A stretch of DNA of 64,000 bases from an uncultured Ruminococcus sp. Its GTDB lineage: Bacteria; Bacillota; Clostridia; Oscillospirales; Ruminococcaceae. The notes beneath the pieces are model-generated. The model made no database searches. It saw only the letters and a program-made list of their open reading frames with translations, and was not told the DNA's origin. The position numbers and the translations under genes are program-made. The DNA lies in the NCBI GenBank assembly GCA_910584195.1, contig CAJTYV010000010.1, positions 1 to 64,000 of the forward strand. Direction: 5' to 3'. Below, one piece after another: positions 9,045-17,136 of this stretch (the first letter of the stretch is position 1; each line of letters begins with the position of its first letter).

Positions 9045-10745
9045 ATGAGTTTATTTATTAAAAAGACGGCTGCGGCTATAGCTGCTTGCATAATGCTCGG
9101 AACAGCGGTATCGGTGCAAATTCCGCCGGAGGTTTCTAATGCAGCTCCCGATGAGTTCCACGATGATTGGCTTCATGTTAATGAAAATGCCGAAATCGTT
9201 GATATGAACGACAATCCCGTATGGCTTACGGGGTGCAATTGGTTCGGTTATAATGTTGGAAGTCAGGTTTTTGACGGCGTATGGTCACAAAATATGCATA
9301 AAATGCTTAATGATATAGCAGACCACGGTTTTAATCTTCTTCGTGTGCCTATGTCTACCGAAATACTGCTTCAATGGAAAAATAATGAACCCGATACCAT
9401 GATTAAAATCAACGAGTATGAAAATCCCGAGCTTACCATCGAGGGAGTTCAGGGCGGTACGCCTATGTACAGCTTTGATATATGGAACAAGGCTGTTGAA
9501 TGGTGCAGAGAGAACGGCATGAAGATCATGATAGATATTCACAGCGCAACTACTGCATCGAGCGGTCATCAGGTTCCGTTATGGTATGACGGTAATTTCT
9601 CCACCGAAGATTGGATAGAGGCTCTTACATGGTTTGCCGATTATTATAAAGATGATGATACGGTTATAGCTATTGACTTGAAAAATGAGCCGCACGGAAA
9701 GAATGACGGTCAGGGAATGGCTATCTGGGACGATTCAACCTCTCCGAATAACTGGAAGTACGCTGCTGAAACATGCGCTGCGGCAATACTTGACATTAAC
9801 CCAGATCTTCTTATTATGGTCGAGGGTATCGAGGTTTATCCGAAGTTTGAGGAGGGCGAGGACTGGGATTCTCCTGCTGTAGACTATTCACGTTATCCTT
9901 GGAGTCCTTTTCACGGCGCTTGGTGGGGAGGAAATTTCAGAGGCGCAAGGGAGTATCCTGTTGATTTGGGCGAACATCAATCGCAGCTTGTGTATTCTCC
10001 GCATGATTACGGTCCGCTTGTTTGGCAGCAGACATGGTTTGAAAAAGACTTTACTCGTCAGACGCTTCTTGACGACTATTGGTACGATACATGGGCTTTT
10101 CTTATTGAGGAAAAGATTTCTCCCCTTCTTATGGGCGAATGGGGCGGATTTATAGATGAGGAACACGATCCGACAGGCGACAATCTCAAGTGGATGACAC
10201 TTCTTCGTGATTATATGATAGAAAAGCGAATTCACCATACTTTTTGGTGCTTCAATGAAAATTCAGGCGATACGGGAGGACTTGTTTACGATAATTTCGG
10301 CAAATGGGACGAAGATAAATACGCTTTTGTTGAACCGTCTCTTTGGCAGAACGAAAACGGTAAGTTCATCAGCCTTGACCATAAAATAAAATTAGGACAA
10401 TCGGGCAACGGTATTTCTCTTTCCGATTATTACAGCGGCAGTCAGCAGCCTTCAACAGAGGAAAAAACAGAACCGATTACCTCGTCAGTAACTGCGGCGT
10501 CAGACATTACTGAAGCTCCGGAGTTACGGATTGGAGATGCAAACATGGACGGCAAAATTACCATTGCCGATTCAACTGCAATTTTGCAGGCTCTCGGAAA
10601 TCCCGATAAATACGGACTTTCTCCTCAGGGAGCAATAAACGCCGACTGCTGTGACCCCGGAAGCGGCGTTAAGCCGTCTGATGCGCTTTCCATTCAAAAA
10701 TTAGACGCTAAACTTATATCAAACCTGCCTGAAATAACTGAATAA
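9045..10745 (+). CDS. GH5 family endoglucanase with C-terminal dockerin
   Basis: 566 residues. A signal peptide covers about residues 1-33, the GH5 barrel about 40-455, a Ser/Thr/Glu linker about 465-495 and a dockerin about 497-566. The proposed acid/base is Glu215 in DLKNEPHG and the nucleophile Glu365 in MGEWGG; HSATT (166-170) and SPHDYG (318-323) are further barrel motifs. The set is closest to the GH5 subfamily 1 cellulases, which cut internal beta-1,4-glucan bonds; the subfamily is my inference. The dockerin (GDANMDGKIT...INADCCDPG) is nearly the same as that of the GH26 enzyme at 28548-30404. Its second loop is longer than the canonical EF-hand type. The gene is monocistronic, with RBS AGCGAGGGAA before ATG 9045. 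Confidence 0.92.
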   Translation: MSLFIKKTAAAIAACIMLGTAVSVQIPPEVSNAAPDEFHDDWLHVNENAEIVDMNDNPVWLTGCNWFGYNVGSQVFDGVWSQNMHKMLNDIADHGFNLLRVPMSTEILLQWKNNEPDTMIKINEYENPELTIEGVQGGTPMYSFDIWNKAVEWCRENGMKIMIDIHSATTASSGHQVPLWYDGNFSTEDWIEALTWFADYYKDDDTVIAIDLKNEPHGKNDGQGMAIWDDSTSPNNWKYAAETCAAAILDINPDLLIMVEGIEVYPKFEEGEDWDSPAVDYSRYPWSPFHGAWWGGNFRGAREYPVDLGEHQSQLVYSPHDYGPLVWQQTWFEKDFTRQTLLDDYWYDTWAFLIEEKISPLLMGEWGGFIDEEHDPTGDNLKWMTLLRDYMIEKRIHHTFWCFNENSGDTGGLVYDNFGKWDEDKYAFVEPSLWQNENGKFISLDHKIKLGQSGNGISLSDYYSGSQQPSTEEKTEPITSSVTAASDITEAPELRIGDANMDGKITIADSTAILQALGNPDKYGLSPQGAINADCCDPGSGVKPSDALSIQKLDAKLISNLPEITE

Positions 10746-10880
10746 AAATGATATAACCGCAGACGATGTCCCCCGTCTTTTAGGCGGCGAACATCTTTAT
10801 ATTCAGTAGGAGATACGATCTCCGACTGAATGGCTTACTATCGTAAGCCGTCTGCTTGTTGAAAGCTGAGCTTTGAAAAA

Positions 10881-10915
10881 GGGTATGACATTATTTGTCA
10901 TACCCAATACTTTTA
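10881..10915 (+). terminator. Strong hairpin, probable terminator
   Basis: Perfect 10-base stem GGGTATGACA / TGTCATACCC with a 5-base loop. It is preceded by A5 and followed by an AT-rich tail (aatactttta), so it could act on either strand. Confidence 0.6.
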
Positions 10916-10977
10916 TAGCGCCAAGTCGCTGCACCTGTGTTTGTAAAAATAATTTTTGGGAAATTTTTCCGCGCCTG

Positions 10978-11006
10978 TTGATATTTTCTTCAAAATATGG
11001 TATAAT
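10978..11006 (+). promoter_or_regulatory. Sigma-A promoter of the zinc-ribbon/LRR gene
   Basis: TTGATA at 10978-10983 and TATAAT at 11001-11006 with a 17-base spacer. Confidence 0.8.
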
Positions 11007-11051
11007 GTAAATATCAAATAAAATGGAATAAACTGGAGGTACTGATAGGCT

Positions 11052-11804
11052 ATGGAACTCAACGATTATATCCAAATTGTCTGTCCTAAGTGCAAGGCTC
11101 TTCTTTTTGCTGAAAAAAGACTTGACAGCTGGTATTGCGGTCATTGCGGCGAAAAAATAGACATTATAAAGGATGAGGAAGAAAAGATTCCCGAAAAAGC
11201 AGCTCCTGTTCTGACCGGAGATATTTTCCTATGTAATAAGGATACTTTGGTAAAATATGCAGGACATGACGAAGATATAGATATTCCGGAATATATAACT
11301 AAAATTGATTCGGGTGCATTTAAAGGCAATACAGATATAAAAACAGTTAATATACCGGATACTGTTACGGAAATCGGCGATTCCGCTTTTGAGGGCTGTA
11401 AATCGCTTTCAAATATTCGTTTGCCAAATAAAATAAAAAATATAAGATACAAGACTTTTGCCGACTGTGATAGTCTTAAATCAATAACTATTCCGGCGTC
11501 CGCAGAGCAGCTAATGTATAATGCAATGTGCTGCGGTCTGAAAGAAATAGTATTTGAAAGCAGTTCTACAGTATGGGAACCTGAAAATGATTATACAAAT
11601 CCATCGTTTGAAGTAAGCAGAAAAGCATCTGAAAACGGCGTAAAAACCATTTATTTTAATGGAACGGCATATGAAGCTGCTGATGTTTACCGCTTTAAGT
11701 GCATCTCATCTTATTTGAAAATGCAGGGACTTTGCCCGAATTGCGGAGGCAAATACGGCATGTTCGGCAAATGTAAGGCGTGCGGAACGAAAAAGGAACA
11801 ATAA
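11052..11804 (+). CDS. Zinc-ribbon protein with BspA-type leucine-rich repeats
   Basis: 250 residues with no signal peptide or membrane segment, so cytoplasmic. The N-terminus has a CPKC..CGHC zinc ribbon (Cys at about 14, 17, 32 and 35) and the C-terminus a second ribbon, CPNCGGKYG..CKACG. Between them lie LRR_5/BspA-type repeats (YITKIDSGAFKGNTDIKTVN, then IPDTVTEIGDSAFEGCKSL, then IPASAEQL). The family is common in Clostridia and usually presumed to mediate protein contacts; no enzymatic function is evident. It stands 9 bases ahead of pyrK with its own promoter upstream, so it probably leads the pyrK-pyrD-ruvX transcript, though no functional link to pyrimidines is known. RBS GGAGG precedes ATG 11052. 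Confidence 0.85.
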   Translation: MELNDYIQIVCPKCKALLFAEKRLDSWYCGHCGEKIDIIKDEEEKIPEKAAPVLTGDIFLCNKDTLVKYAGHDEDIDIPEYITKIDSGAFKGNTDIKTVNIPDTVTEIGDSAFEGCKSLSNIRLPNKIKNIRYKTFADCDSLKSITIPASAEQLMYNAMCCGLKEIVFESSSTVWEPENDYTNPSFEVSRKASENGVKTIYFNGTAYEAADVYRFKCISSYLKMQGLCPNCGGKYGMFGKCKACGTKKEQ

Positions 11805-11813
11805 GGAGTTTAT

Positions 11814-12584
11814 ATGAAATATACACAGGGAAAATATCTGATAACAGCTAAAACTGCTTTAGCACGTGAGATATACAGCTTTGAGATCCAATGTCCCGAG
11901 GTTGCCGCGGCTGCTGTTCCCGGACAGTTCGTGCATATAAGAACAGGAAATTTTACGCTTCGCAGACCCATTTCAATTTGCGGCATTGACAGCGAAAAGG
12001 GAACTCTTCGTATCGTCTTTGAGATAAGAGGTGAGGGAACTGCTGAAATTGCACAGCTTAACAAAGGCGATGTTATTGATATGCTTGCCCCCCTCGGTCA
12101 TGGATTTACGATAGACTCGGATTTTAGAAAAGTCATTCTTATAGGAGGCGGTATAGGAACTCCGCCTATGCTGCCGCTTGCACAGTTTTACGGAGAAAAA
12201 GCGTCCGTTATATGCGGTTTCAGAAACAGTTCTGCCGTAATACTTCGGGAAGATTTTGAAAAAAGCGGAGCAGAGTTGATTTTATGTACCGATGACGGTT
12301 CGGCAGGTATACACGGCTTTGTTACCGAGCCTTTTTCGGAAATGTCTGAAAAAGGCTGTATAGATGCAGTTTTCGCATGCGGACCTATGCCGATGCTTAA
12401 AAGAATTGCTGCTGTTTGCAGGGAAAAAAACATTTACTGCGAGGTTTCGCTTGAAGAACGTATGGCATGCGGTATAGGCGCATGCCTTGGCTGCGCGTGC
12501 CGCACCGTGCGTAATGGCGAGGAGTATTTCGCTCATGTATGCAAGGACGGACCGGTGTTCAATGCTGAGGAGGTGCTTTGGTAA
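11814..12584 (+). CDS. pyrK: Dihydroorotate dehydrogenase electron-transfer subunit PyrK
   Basis: 256 residues of the ferredoxin-reductase-like family. The FAD-binding motif LRRPISIC is at about residue 49. The NAD-binding half starts at VILIGGGIGTPPML. A C-terminal 2Fe-2S site is formed by Cys219, Cys224, Cys227 and Cys243 (ACGIGACLGCAC..VCKDGPVF). In heterotetrameric type 1B dihydroorotate dehydrogenase this subunit passes electrons from the FMN of PyrD to NAD+. It is translationally coupled to pyrD by a TAATG overlap. The rest of the pyrimidine pathway is not in the window. Confidence 0.96.
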   Translation: MKYTQGKYLITAKTALAREIYSFEIQCPEVAAAAVPGQFVHIRTGNFTLRRPISICGIDSEKGTLRIVFEIRGEGTAEIAQLNKGDVIDMLAPLGHGFTIDSDFRKVILIGGGIGTPPMLPLAQFYGEKASVICGFRNSSAVILREDFEKSGAELILCTDDGSAGIHGFVTEPFSEMSEKGCIDAVFACGPMPMLKRIAAVCREKNIYCEVSLEERMACGIGACLGCACRTVRNGEEYFAHVCKDGPVFNAEEVLW

Positions 12585-13495
12585 TGGCTGATATGTCTGT
12601 AAATATCTGCGGTGTTGATTTTAAAAATCCTGTTATTCCGGCATCGGGAGCATTCGGCTACGGCAGAGAATACGAAGAGCTTTTTCCTCTAAGTAATCTG
12701 GGGGGCATTGCAACAAAGGGAACTACTCTGCATAAGCGTACCGGAAACCTTTCTCCGAGAATTGCAGAAACTCCTGCCGGAATGCTTAATTCAGTAGGAC
12801 TTCAGAATCCGGGAATAGACCACTTTATCAATGTTGATCTGCCCTATCTTATGACTAAAGACGTTGTGATTTTGGCGAATATTGCAGGCTCAACCCCGGA
12901 AGAATGTGCGGAGGCTGCTGCAAAGCTTGAAGATACGGATGTTCATATGATAGAACTGAATATTTCCTGTCCAAATGTAAAGCAGGGCGGAGCGGCATTC
13001 GGCACAAGCTGTGAAATGGCTGCCGAGGTCACAAAAAAAGTAAGAGCAGCTACAAAAAAGCCGCTTATTGTGAAGCTTTCGCCAAATGTTACAAGTATAG
13101 CCGATATTGCAAGAGCAGTCGAATCGGCAGGTGCGGACGCAGTTTCTCTAATAAATACGCTGCTTGGAATGCGAATAGATATAAATACCGGCAGACCTGT
13201 TTTGCACAATAATGTAGGCGGACTCAGCGGCCCGGCGGTTTTCCCGGTAGCTGTCCGCATGGTGTGGCAGACTGCAAATGCGGTTAAAATACCTGTAATC
13301 GGAATGGGAGGTATATCTTCTGGGCGTGATGCTGTTGAAATGATGATGGCAGGTGCGTCCGCCGTACAGGTCGGTGCAGCTTTGTTTACCGATCCTTACG
13401 CCCCGGTCAGAATTGTTGAGGAGATCAACGAATTCCTCGAAAGTAAGGGAATTGCTTCTGTACGTGAAATTATTGGAACAGTAAAGCCGTGGTAA
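12584..13495 (+). CDS. pyrD: Dihydroorotate dehydrogenase catalytic subunit PyrD (type 1B)
   Basis: 303 residues from ATG 12584, which overlaps the pyrK stop by one base and has GAGGAGG about 10 bases upstream; an in-frame TTG at 12578 is a worse start. It oxidises dihydroorotate to orotate. Visible motifs are NPVIPASGAFGYG near the N-terminus, LNSVGLQNPG, the active-site loop NISCPNVK with the catalytic Cys of class 1B enzymes, and the FMN phosphate loops GLSGPAVFP and GMGGISSGRDA. The adjacent pyrK confirms the NAD-dependent type 1B form. Confidence 0.97.
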   Translation: MADMSVNICGVDFKNPVIPASGAFGYGREYEELFPLSNLGGIATKGTTLHKRTGNLSPRIAETPAGMLNSVGLQNPGIDHFINVDLPYLMTKDVVILANIAGSTPEECAEAAAKLEDTDVHMIELNISCPNVKQGGAAFGTSCEMAAEVTKKVRAATKKPLIVKLSPNVTSIADIARAVESAGADAVSLINTLLGMRIDINTGRPVLHNNVGGLSGPAVFPVAVRMVWQTANAVKIPVIGMGGISSGRDAVEMMMAGASAVQVGAALFTDPYAPVRIVEEINEFLESKGIASVREIIGTVKPW

Positions 13496-13501
13496 TTTTA
13501 T

Positions 13502-13927
13502 ATGATAATTATGTCTGTTGATTTCGGAGACTCGCGAACAGGACTTGCCGTTTGCGGTAAAAGCGAACTTATGGCAAGTCCTGCCGGAGTAATTTCCGAA
13601 AAGGATTTTGATAAATGTATTGAAAAAACGGCTGCCGCTGCAATAGATAACCGTGCAGAGCTGATAGTTGTCGGTTATCCTAAAAATATGAATAATACCG
13701 TAGGAGAACGCTGCGAAAAATGCCGTTTATTTGCAGAAAAACTCCATGAGCTTACGGAAATTCCGGTTGAGCTTTGGGACGAGCGGTGTACAACGGTTTC
13801 TGCCCATAACTACATGAACGTTACCAATACAAGGGGTAAAAAGCGAAAGGCGGTAGTGGACGCTGTTGCTGCAACGATCATTCTTGAAAGCTATTTAGGG
13901 TACAGAAAAAACAAAAGATCAGAATAA
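13502..13927 (+). CDS. ruvX: RuvX/YqgF family putative pre-16S rRNA nuclease
   Basis: 141 residues with an RNase H-like fold: MIIMSVDFGDSRTGLAVCG at the N-terminus (first catalytic Asp), VVGYPKNMNNTVGERCEK in the middle (the usual G.P..MNG..G region) and ELWDERCTTVSA near the C-terminus. A late Asp (AVVDAVAATIILESYL) completes the acidic triad. YqgF proteins process the 5' end of 16S rRNA and were earlier called Holliday-junction resolvases. It follows pyrD by 6 bases and is probably co-transcribed. The length is typical. Confidence 0.93.
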   Translation: MIIMSVDFGDSRTGLAVCGKSELMASPAGVISEKDFDKCIEKTAAAAIDNRAELIVVGYPKNMNNTVGERCEKCRLFAEKLHELTEIPVELWDERCTTVSAHNYMNVTNTRGKKRKAVVDAVAATIILESYLGYRKNKRSE

Positions 13928-13932
13928 TATGT

Positions 13933-13969
13933 ACAGAACGGTATATAGTACATGTATATACCGTTCTGT
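13933..13969. terminator. Perfect 15-base inverted repeat between convergent genes
   Basis: ACAGAACGGTATATA at 13933-13947 pairs fully with 13955-13969 around a 7-base loop. No long T-run follows on either strand, so it is a 3'-end structure serving both ruvX and the small convergent gene rather than a textbook terminator. Confidence 0.6.
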
Positions 13970-13979
13970 GCAATTAAAC

Positions 13980-14153
13980 TCAGCCGATTATAGAGGTAAT
14001 ATCATCGAGCAGATTGCCGGCGGCTTTAAGAGTTTTACCGGCGTTTTTCTTGATGCTGTGACGTTTTCTTGCACCGGTCGATGCTAAGGCGTACCATGCA
14101 AATCCTACGGCTGCTCCTGCTGTAACGCCTGTTGTAATAGCTTTTATATTCAT
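13980..14153 (-). CDS. Small conserved hypothetical protein, 57 residues
   Basis: Translated by hand from ATG at 14153 to TGA at 13980. It starts MNIKAITTGVTAGAAVGFAW, a short Gly/Ala-rich segment that could insert in or lie on a membrane. A basic patch RKRHSIKKNAGK and an amphipathic tail TLKAAGNLLDDITSIIG follow. GGAG lies 8 bases upstream of the ATG. The layout resembles small YtxH-like or clostridial hypothetical proteins of unknown function. It converges with ruvX and diverges from trmL, so it is a single-gene unit. Confidence 0.75.
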   Translation of the reverse strand: MNIKAITTGVTAGAAVGFAWYALASTGARKRHSIKKNAGKTLKAAGNLLDDITSIIG

Positions 14154-14242
14154 ATTATTACTCCATGTCAGTTATTTTAACCGTTTTAACGGTCATACTT
14201 TATTTTCTGAAAAAAATTATTTTTTATTCATGAGGAGAAAAA

Positions 14243-14743
14243 ATGCCTTATCTTAACATAGTTCTTGTTGAGCCGCAGATTCCGCAGAATACCGGAAATA
14301 TTTCGCGTACATGCGCAGTTACTGGTGCAAGGCTTCATCTTGTACGTCCCTTTGGCTTTGAAATTACGGACAAGCATTTAAAACGTGCGGGACTTGATTA
14401 CTGGGATAAACTGGATATTACTTACTATGACAGTCTTGAAGATTTTTTTGAGAGAAATAAGGGCGGTCACTTTTTCTACTTTACTACAAAAGGCAGGCGC
14501 GTTCACAGTAATGCGAACTATCCCGATAACAGCTACCTTATTTTCGGCAGAGAGGACAAGGGACTTCCCGAATCTCTGTTATACAATAATCCTGACTGCT
14601 GCGTCAGGATACCGATGCGAAACGAGCTGAGAAGCCTGAATCTTTCAAATTCCGCTGCTATTGCGGTATACGAGGTTCTTCGTCAATGGGATTATCCCGA
14701 TTTGTCGCGTGAGGGAAAGCTGACCGAGTATACTTGGAAATAA
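14243..14743 (+). CDS. trmL: tRNA (cytidine/uridine-34 2'-O)-methyltransferase TrmL
   Basis: 166 residues of the SPOUT superfamily. The N-terminus MPYLNIVLVEPQIPQNTGNI and the knot-forming C-terminal half (IFGREDKGLPESLL, IPMRNELRSLNLSNSAAIA) are both characteristic of TrmL. It methylates the ribose of the wobble base of certain leucine tRNAs with S-adenosylmethionine. Usual length. GAGGAG lies just upstream of ATG 14243. The DegV gene follows after 15 bases, suggesting co-transcription. Confidence 0.94.
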   Translation: MPYLNIVLVEPQIPQNTGNISRTCAVTGARLHLVRPFGFEITDKHLKRAGLDYWDKLDITYYDSLEDFFERNKGGHFFYFTTKGRRVHSNANYPDNSYLIFGREDKGLPESLLYNNPDCCVRIPMRNELRSLNLSNSAAIAVYEVLRQWDYPDLSREGKLTEYTWK

Positions 14744-14758
14744 AAAGGAGATGATTCT

Positions 14759-15631
14759 ATGTCAAAAATTATGATAATGACCGACACTTGCTGCGATCTT
14801 TCTAAGGAAACGATCGAGGAATTAGGTATAACAGTTCTGCCCTTTGAGATTAATTTCTGCGGCGAGGTATTTCGTGAAACGTTTGATAAATCAGCAGACG
14901 AATTTTATGAGATGATGTCAAGATCTGATGAGATTCCGAAGCATTCTCAGATAAATCCCTCAGTTTTTGAGGAGACATATAAGAAGCTTTACGACGAGGG
15001 TTATACCGATATTATCAGCGTATCTATCAACAGCGCCGGTTCGGGAACTTATAATAATTCCATTATCGGAAAAAATGATTTCTTTGAAAATAATCCCGAT
15101 GCAGAGGGAAAATTGCGTATTTTTAATATCGACTCGCGCTGCTACACAATTTTTTACGGCTACCCTATTATGGAGGCAATGAAAAAGATACGCAAAGGCG
15201 CAGAGGCTGAGGACATAGTGGCTTACCTTGAGGACTGGTTTAACGTGTGCGCCATTTATGCCGTTCCGTATAATCTGAAATATGCAAGAAAATCGGGCAG
15301 GATTTCTGCTGCTGCCGCTTTTGCAGGGGAGCTTCTGGGGCTTAAACCGATTATAGAATTTGCGGATAACAAAACAACTACCGTTGAAAAAATACGCGGC
15401 GAGAAAAATATAGTACAGAAGCTTGTGGATTGTGTGGAAAAGCGTATGACTCCTCAGACGCCGTATCTGATAATTCATGGCAGGGACGACGCTCTTGCCA
15501 AAGAGGTAGAAAGGGAAATGATAAAGAGAGTCGGAAGAAAGGCTGAAATGTTTTCTAAGATAGGCTGTGCAGTCGCTTCAAATATAGGTCCTGATATTGT
15601 GGCAGTGCTGATAAGAAGAAAAAATAAATAA
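14759..15631 (+). CDS. DegV family fatty-acid-binding protein
   Basis: 290 residues with the DegV signature at the start (MTDTCCDLSKETIEELGI) and the central motif KHSQINPSVFEETYKKL, where SQ/SP-type residues bind the fatty-acid carboxylate. A conserved RKSGRISAAAAFAGELLGLK lies at about residue 180. DegV proteins bind fatty acids, and in Firmicutes many serve as FakB partners of the fatty-acid kinase FakA, feeding exogenous fatty acid into phospholipid. Which lipid it binds cannot be told. AAGGAG precedes ATG 14759. Confidence 0.92.
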   Translation: MSKIMIMTDTCCDLSKETIEELGITVLPFEINFCGEVFRETFDKSADEFYEMMSRSDEIPKHSQINPSVFEETYKKLYDEGYTDIISVSINSAGSGTYNNSIIGKNDFFENNPDAEGKLRIFNIDSRCYTIFYGYPIMEAMKKIRKGAEAEDIVAYLEDWFNVCAIYAVPYNLKYARKSGRISAAAAFAGELLGLKPIIEFADNKTTTVEKIRGEKNIVQKLVDCVEKRMTPQTPYLIIHGRDDALAKEVEREMIKRVGRKAEMFSKIGCAVASNIGPDIVAVLIRRKNK

Positions 15632-15659
15632 AGAATTTTTCATTGAGAACAAGTTTTTG

Positions 15660-15684
15660 CTCCCCTAATAAACAGGGGAGTTGT
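15660..15684 (+). terminator. Hairpin after the DegV gene
   Basis: Stem CTCCCCT / AGGGGAG with a 7-base loop, followed by TTGTTGTTG rather than a pure T-run. A weak terminator or an mRNA 3' structure. Confidence 0.5.
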
Positions 15685-15731
15685 TGTTGTGAGGAAATTA
15701 TCTGCAATCAGATCAAAAAGGAGTAGATGAA

Positions 15732-16433
15732 TTGAATTCACGTTTTTTAAAGGGCATGTCCCACGGATTGCCAATAGCTCTCGGGTATCTTTCAGTATCG
15801 TTTGGATTTGGAATTACGGCGGCAGCTTCGGGATTGTCTGCGCTTGAGGCTTCAGTCATATCCGCTTCAAATCTGACATCGGCAGGGCAGGCGGCAGGCG
15901 TTGGAATAATTGCGGCAGGCGGAACTCTGCTGGAAATGGCTCTTGTTCAGCTTACTATAAATATACGTTACGCGTTAATGGGGCTTTCGCTTTCTCAGAA
16001 GCTTGATAAAGGTTTTACAATGCCCCACAGATTTCTTGCCTCTTATGGAATAACCGATGAGATATTCGCCGTATGTTCATCTCAGAATCAGCCGCTTACT
16101 CCGGCATACATGTACGGAATGATTTTAGCAGCGATGCTCGGCTGGGTAACAGGTACTTTTTTGGGAGCATCGGCGGGTCAGCTTTTGCCCGAATCGGTAT
16201 CTTCGGCATTGGGAATAGTTTTGTACGGAATGTTTCTTGCAATAATCGTGCCTCCTTCGAGAAAAAATAAAAGCGTGCTGTTTGTAGTTACGGCGGCGGC
16301 TTTGCTGAGCATAGCTTTCAGGTATGTTTTGACATTTGTTTCGGCAGGATTTGCGGTAATGATATGCGCGATCGCAGCGGCTGCTTTGGGAGCGCTTGTT
16401 TTCCCCGTAAATGATGAGGAGGCAGAAGAATGA
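15732..16433 (+). CDS. azlC: AzlC family branched-chain amino acid exporter, large subunit
   Basis: 233 residues with about six membrane segments and the AzlC family core (GLPIALGYLSVSFGFGITAA at about residues 13-32, and LTSAGQAAGVGIIAAG). With AzlD it forms an exporter of branched-chain amino acids. The start is TTG 15732 with AAAAAGGAG 8 bases upstream. The only nearby ATG (15727) is out of frame and stops after one codon (ATG AAT TGA), overlapping the TTG, so it may interfere with initiation. Overlaps azlD by ATGA. Confidence 0.9.
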   Translation: MNSRFLKGMSHGLPIALGYLSVSFGFGITAAASGLSALEASVISASNLTSAGQAAGVGIIAAGGTLLEMALVQLTINIRYALMGLSLSQKLDKGFTMPHRFLASYGITDEIFAVCSSQNQPLTPAYMYGMILAAMLGWVTGTFLGASAGQLLPESVSSALGIVLYGMFLAIIVPPSRKNKSVLFVVTAAALLSIAFRYVLTFVSAGFAVMICAIAAAALGALVFPVNDEEAEE

Positions 16434-16729
16434 GCATTGCAGCTTATATTTTAGTTATGGCGTCTGTTACCTATATAATCAGAATGATACCGTTTACTTT
16501 TTTCAATAAAAGGATAAAGTCGAGATTTATTCGTAGTTTTCTTAAATATATTCCTTACACAGTGCTTAGCGCAATGACAATTCCGGCGATTTTTTACAGT
16601 ACCGGAAATATTGCAACGGCTATTGCGGGAACTATAGCGGCGGTAGCTCTTGCATTTTTTGATTTGCCGCTTATTGTAGTGGCGTTATTTGCATCGCTGG
16701 CGGCTTATATTACCGGGTTGTTTCTCTGA
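16430..16729 (+). CDS. azlD: AzlD family branched-chain amino acid exporter, small subunit
   Basis: 99 residues with about four membrane helices and the family motif VTYIIRMIPFTFF at the N-terminus. It is the small partner of AzlC, which it overlaps by the ATGA at 16430-16433. No regulator such as an Lrp-type protein is adjacent. Confidence 0.9.
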   Translation: MSIAAYILVMASVTYIIRMIPFTFFNKRIKSRFIRSFLKYIPYTVLSAMTIPAIFYSTGNIATAIAGTIAAVALAFFDLPLIVVALFASLAAYITGLFL

Positions 16730-16748
16730 GAGCGAGATTAATTTAGTC

Positions 16749-16777
16749 TTGACAAATTTCCAAAAATATGTTATAAT
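16749..16777 (+). promoter_or_regulatory. Sigma-A promoter of the cobalamin-uptake leader
   Basis: TTGACA at 16749-16754 and TATAAT at 16772-16777 with a 17-base spacer. Transcription would begin a few bases before the riboswitch core. Confidence 0.85.
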
Positions 16778-16785
16778 TATTTTAT

Positions 16786-16899
16786 AAAGGGAAGTCGGGT
16801 GAGAATCCCGCACAGTCACGCTACCGTGTTGCGATTTATTTCGCTGAGTCGGATCGCTTTTTTAATTGTAGGCTACGAGCGATGGGCTGCAATTTTTTG
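16786..16899 (+). promoter_or_regulatory. Short cobalamin riboswitch with terminator
   Basis: The core has the cobalamin-riboswitch landmarks: AAAGGGAA, then GGGTGAGAATCCC (the GGTGAAAATCC-like hairpin), then ACAGTCACGCTACCGTG (the CCGCCACTG-like box), then GAGTCGGATCGC. It is compact, and the 5' paired domain of the large B12 riboswitch class seems absent because the promoter sits directly before the core. At 16865-16893 a hairpin (ATTGTAGGC / GGCTGCAAT, with wobble) is followed by T6, giving a plausible transcription-termination platform. The downstream genes match a corrinoid uptake system. Confidence 0.75.
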
Positions 16900-16965
16900 T
16901 TATGTAATATTAATTAAAGTTACTCTGTAGACCATATTGGCAGCAATAATTTTGATATTCTTTGT

Positions 16966-17009
16966 TAAACAACCTTGTCATACGACAGCATGGCTGTTGT
17001 TTATTTTTT
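16966..17009 (+). terminator. Second hairpin in the cobalamin leader
   Basis: TAAACAAC at 16966-16973 pairs with GTTGTTTA at 16996-17003, with an inner GTC/GAC pairing, and is followed by T6. Canonical terminator form although the genes start downstream. Confidence 0.7.
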
Positions 17010-17070
17010 GATTGTAAAAATTCTATCTGCCGATTTTGTTCACAGAACGCCTTGAAATTAGTATAAAAAT

Positions 17071-17101
17071 CGCTCTTCGTTATTTACGGAGAGCGTTTTT
17101 G
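17071..17101 (+). terminator. Third hairpin, just upstream of the DUF4430 gene
   Basis: CGCTCTTCGT pairs with ACGGAGAGCG over 10 positions (one G-T pair), with T5 immediately after and the ribosome site 21 bases further on. Could be an attenuator. Confidence 0.65.
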
Positions 17102-17136
17102 TGTGGCTGCCCAAATAAATCGAAAGGACTTTGGGT

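Larger units (their letters stand above)
10746..11051. other. Hairpin-rich intergenic region
   Basis: 306 bases without a gene. In order there are four hairpins. AGACG/CGTCT, near 10760-10780, is followed by TTTT and is a likely GH5 terminator. ATTCAGT-GGAGAT/ATCTCC-ACTGAAT is a nested hairpin at 10801-10831. GGCTTAC/GTAAGCC is at 10832-10849. GGGTATGACA/TGTCATACCC is at 10881-10905. A promoter for the next gene closes the region. Confidence 0.7.
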
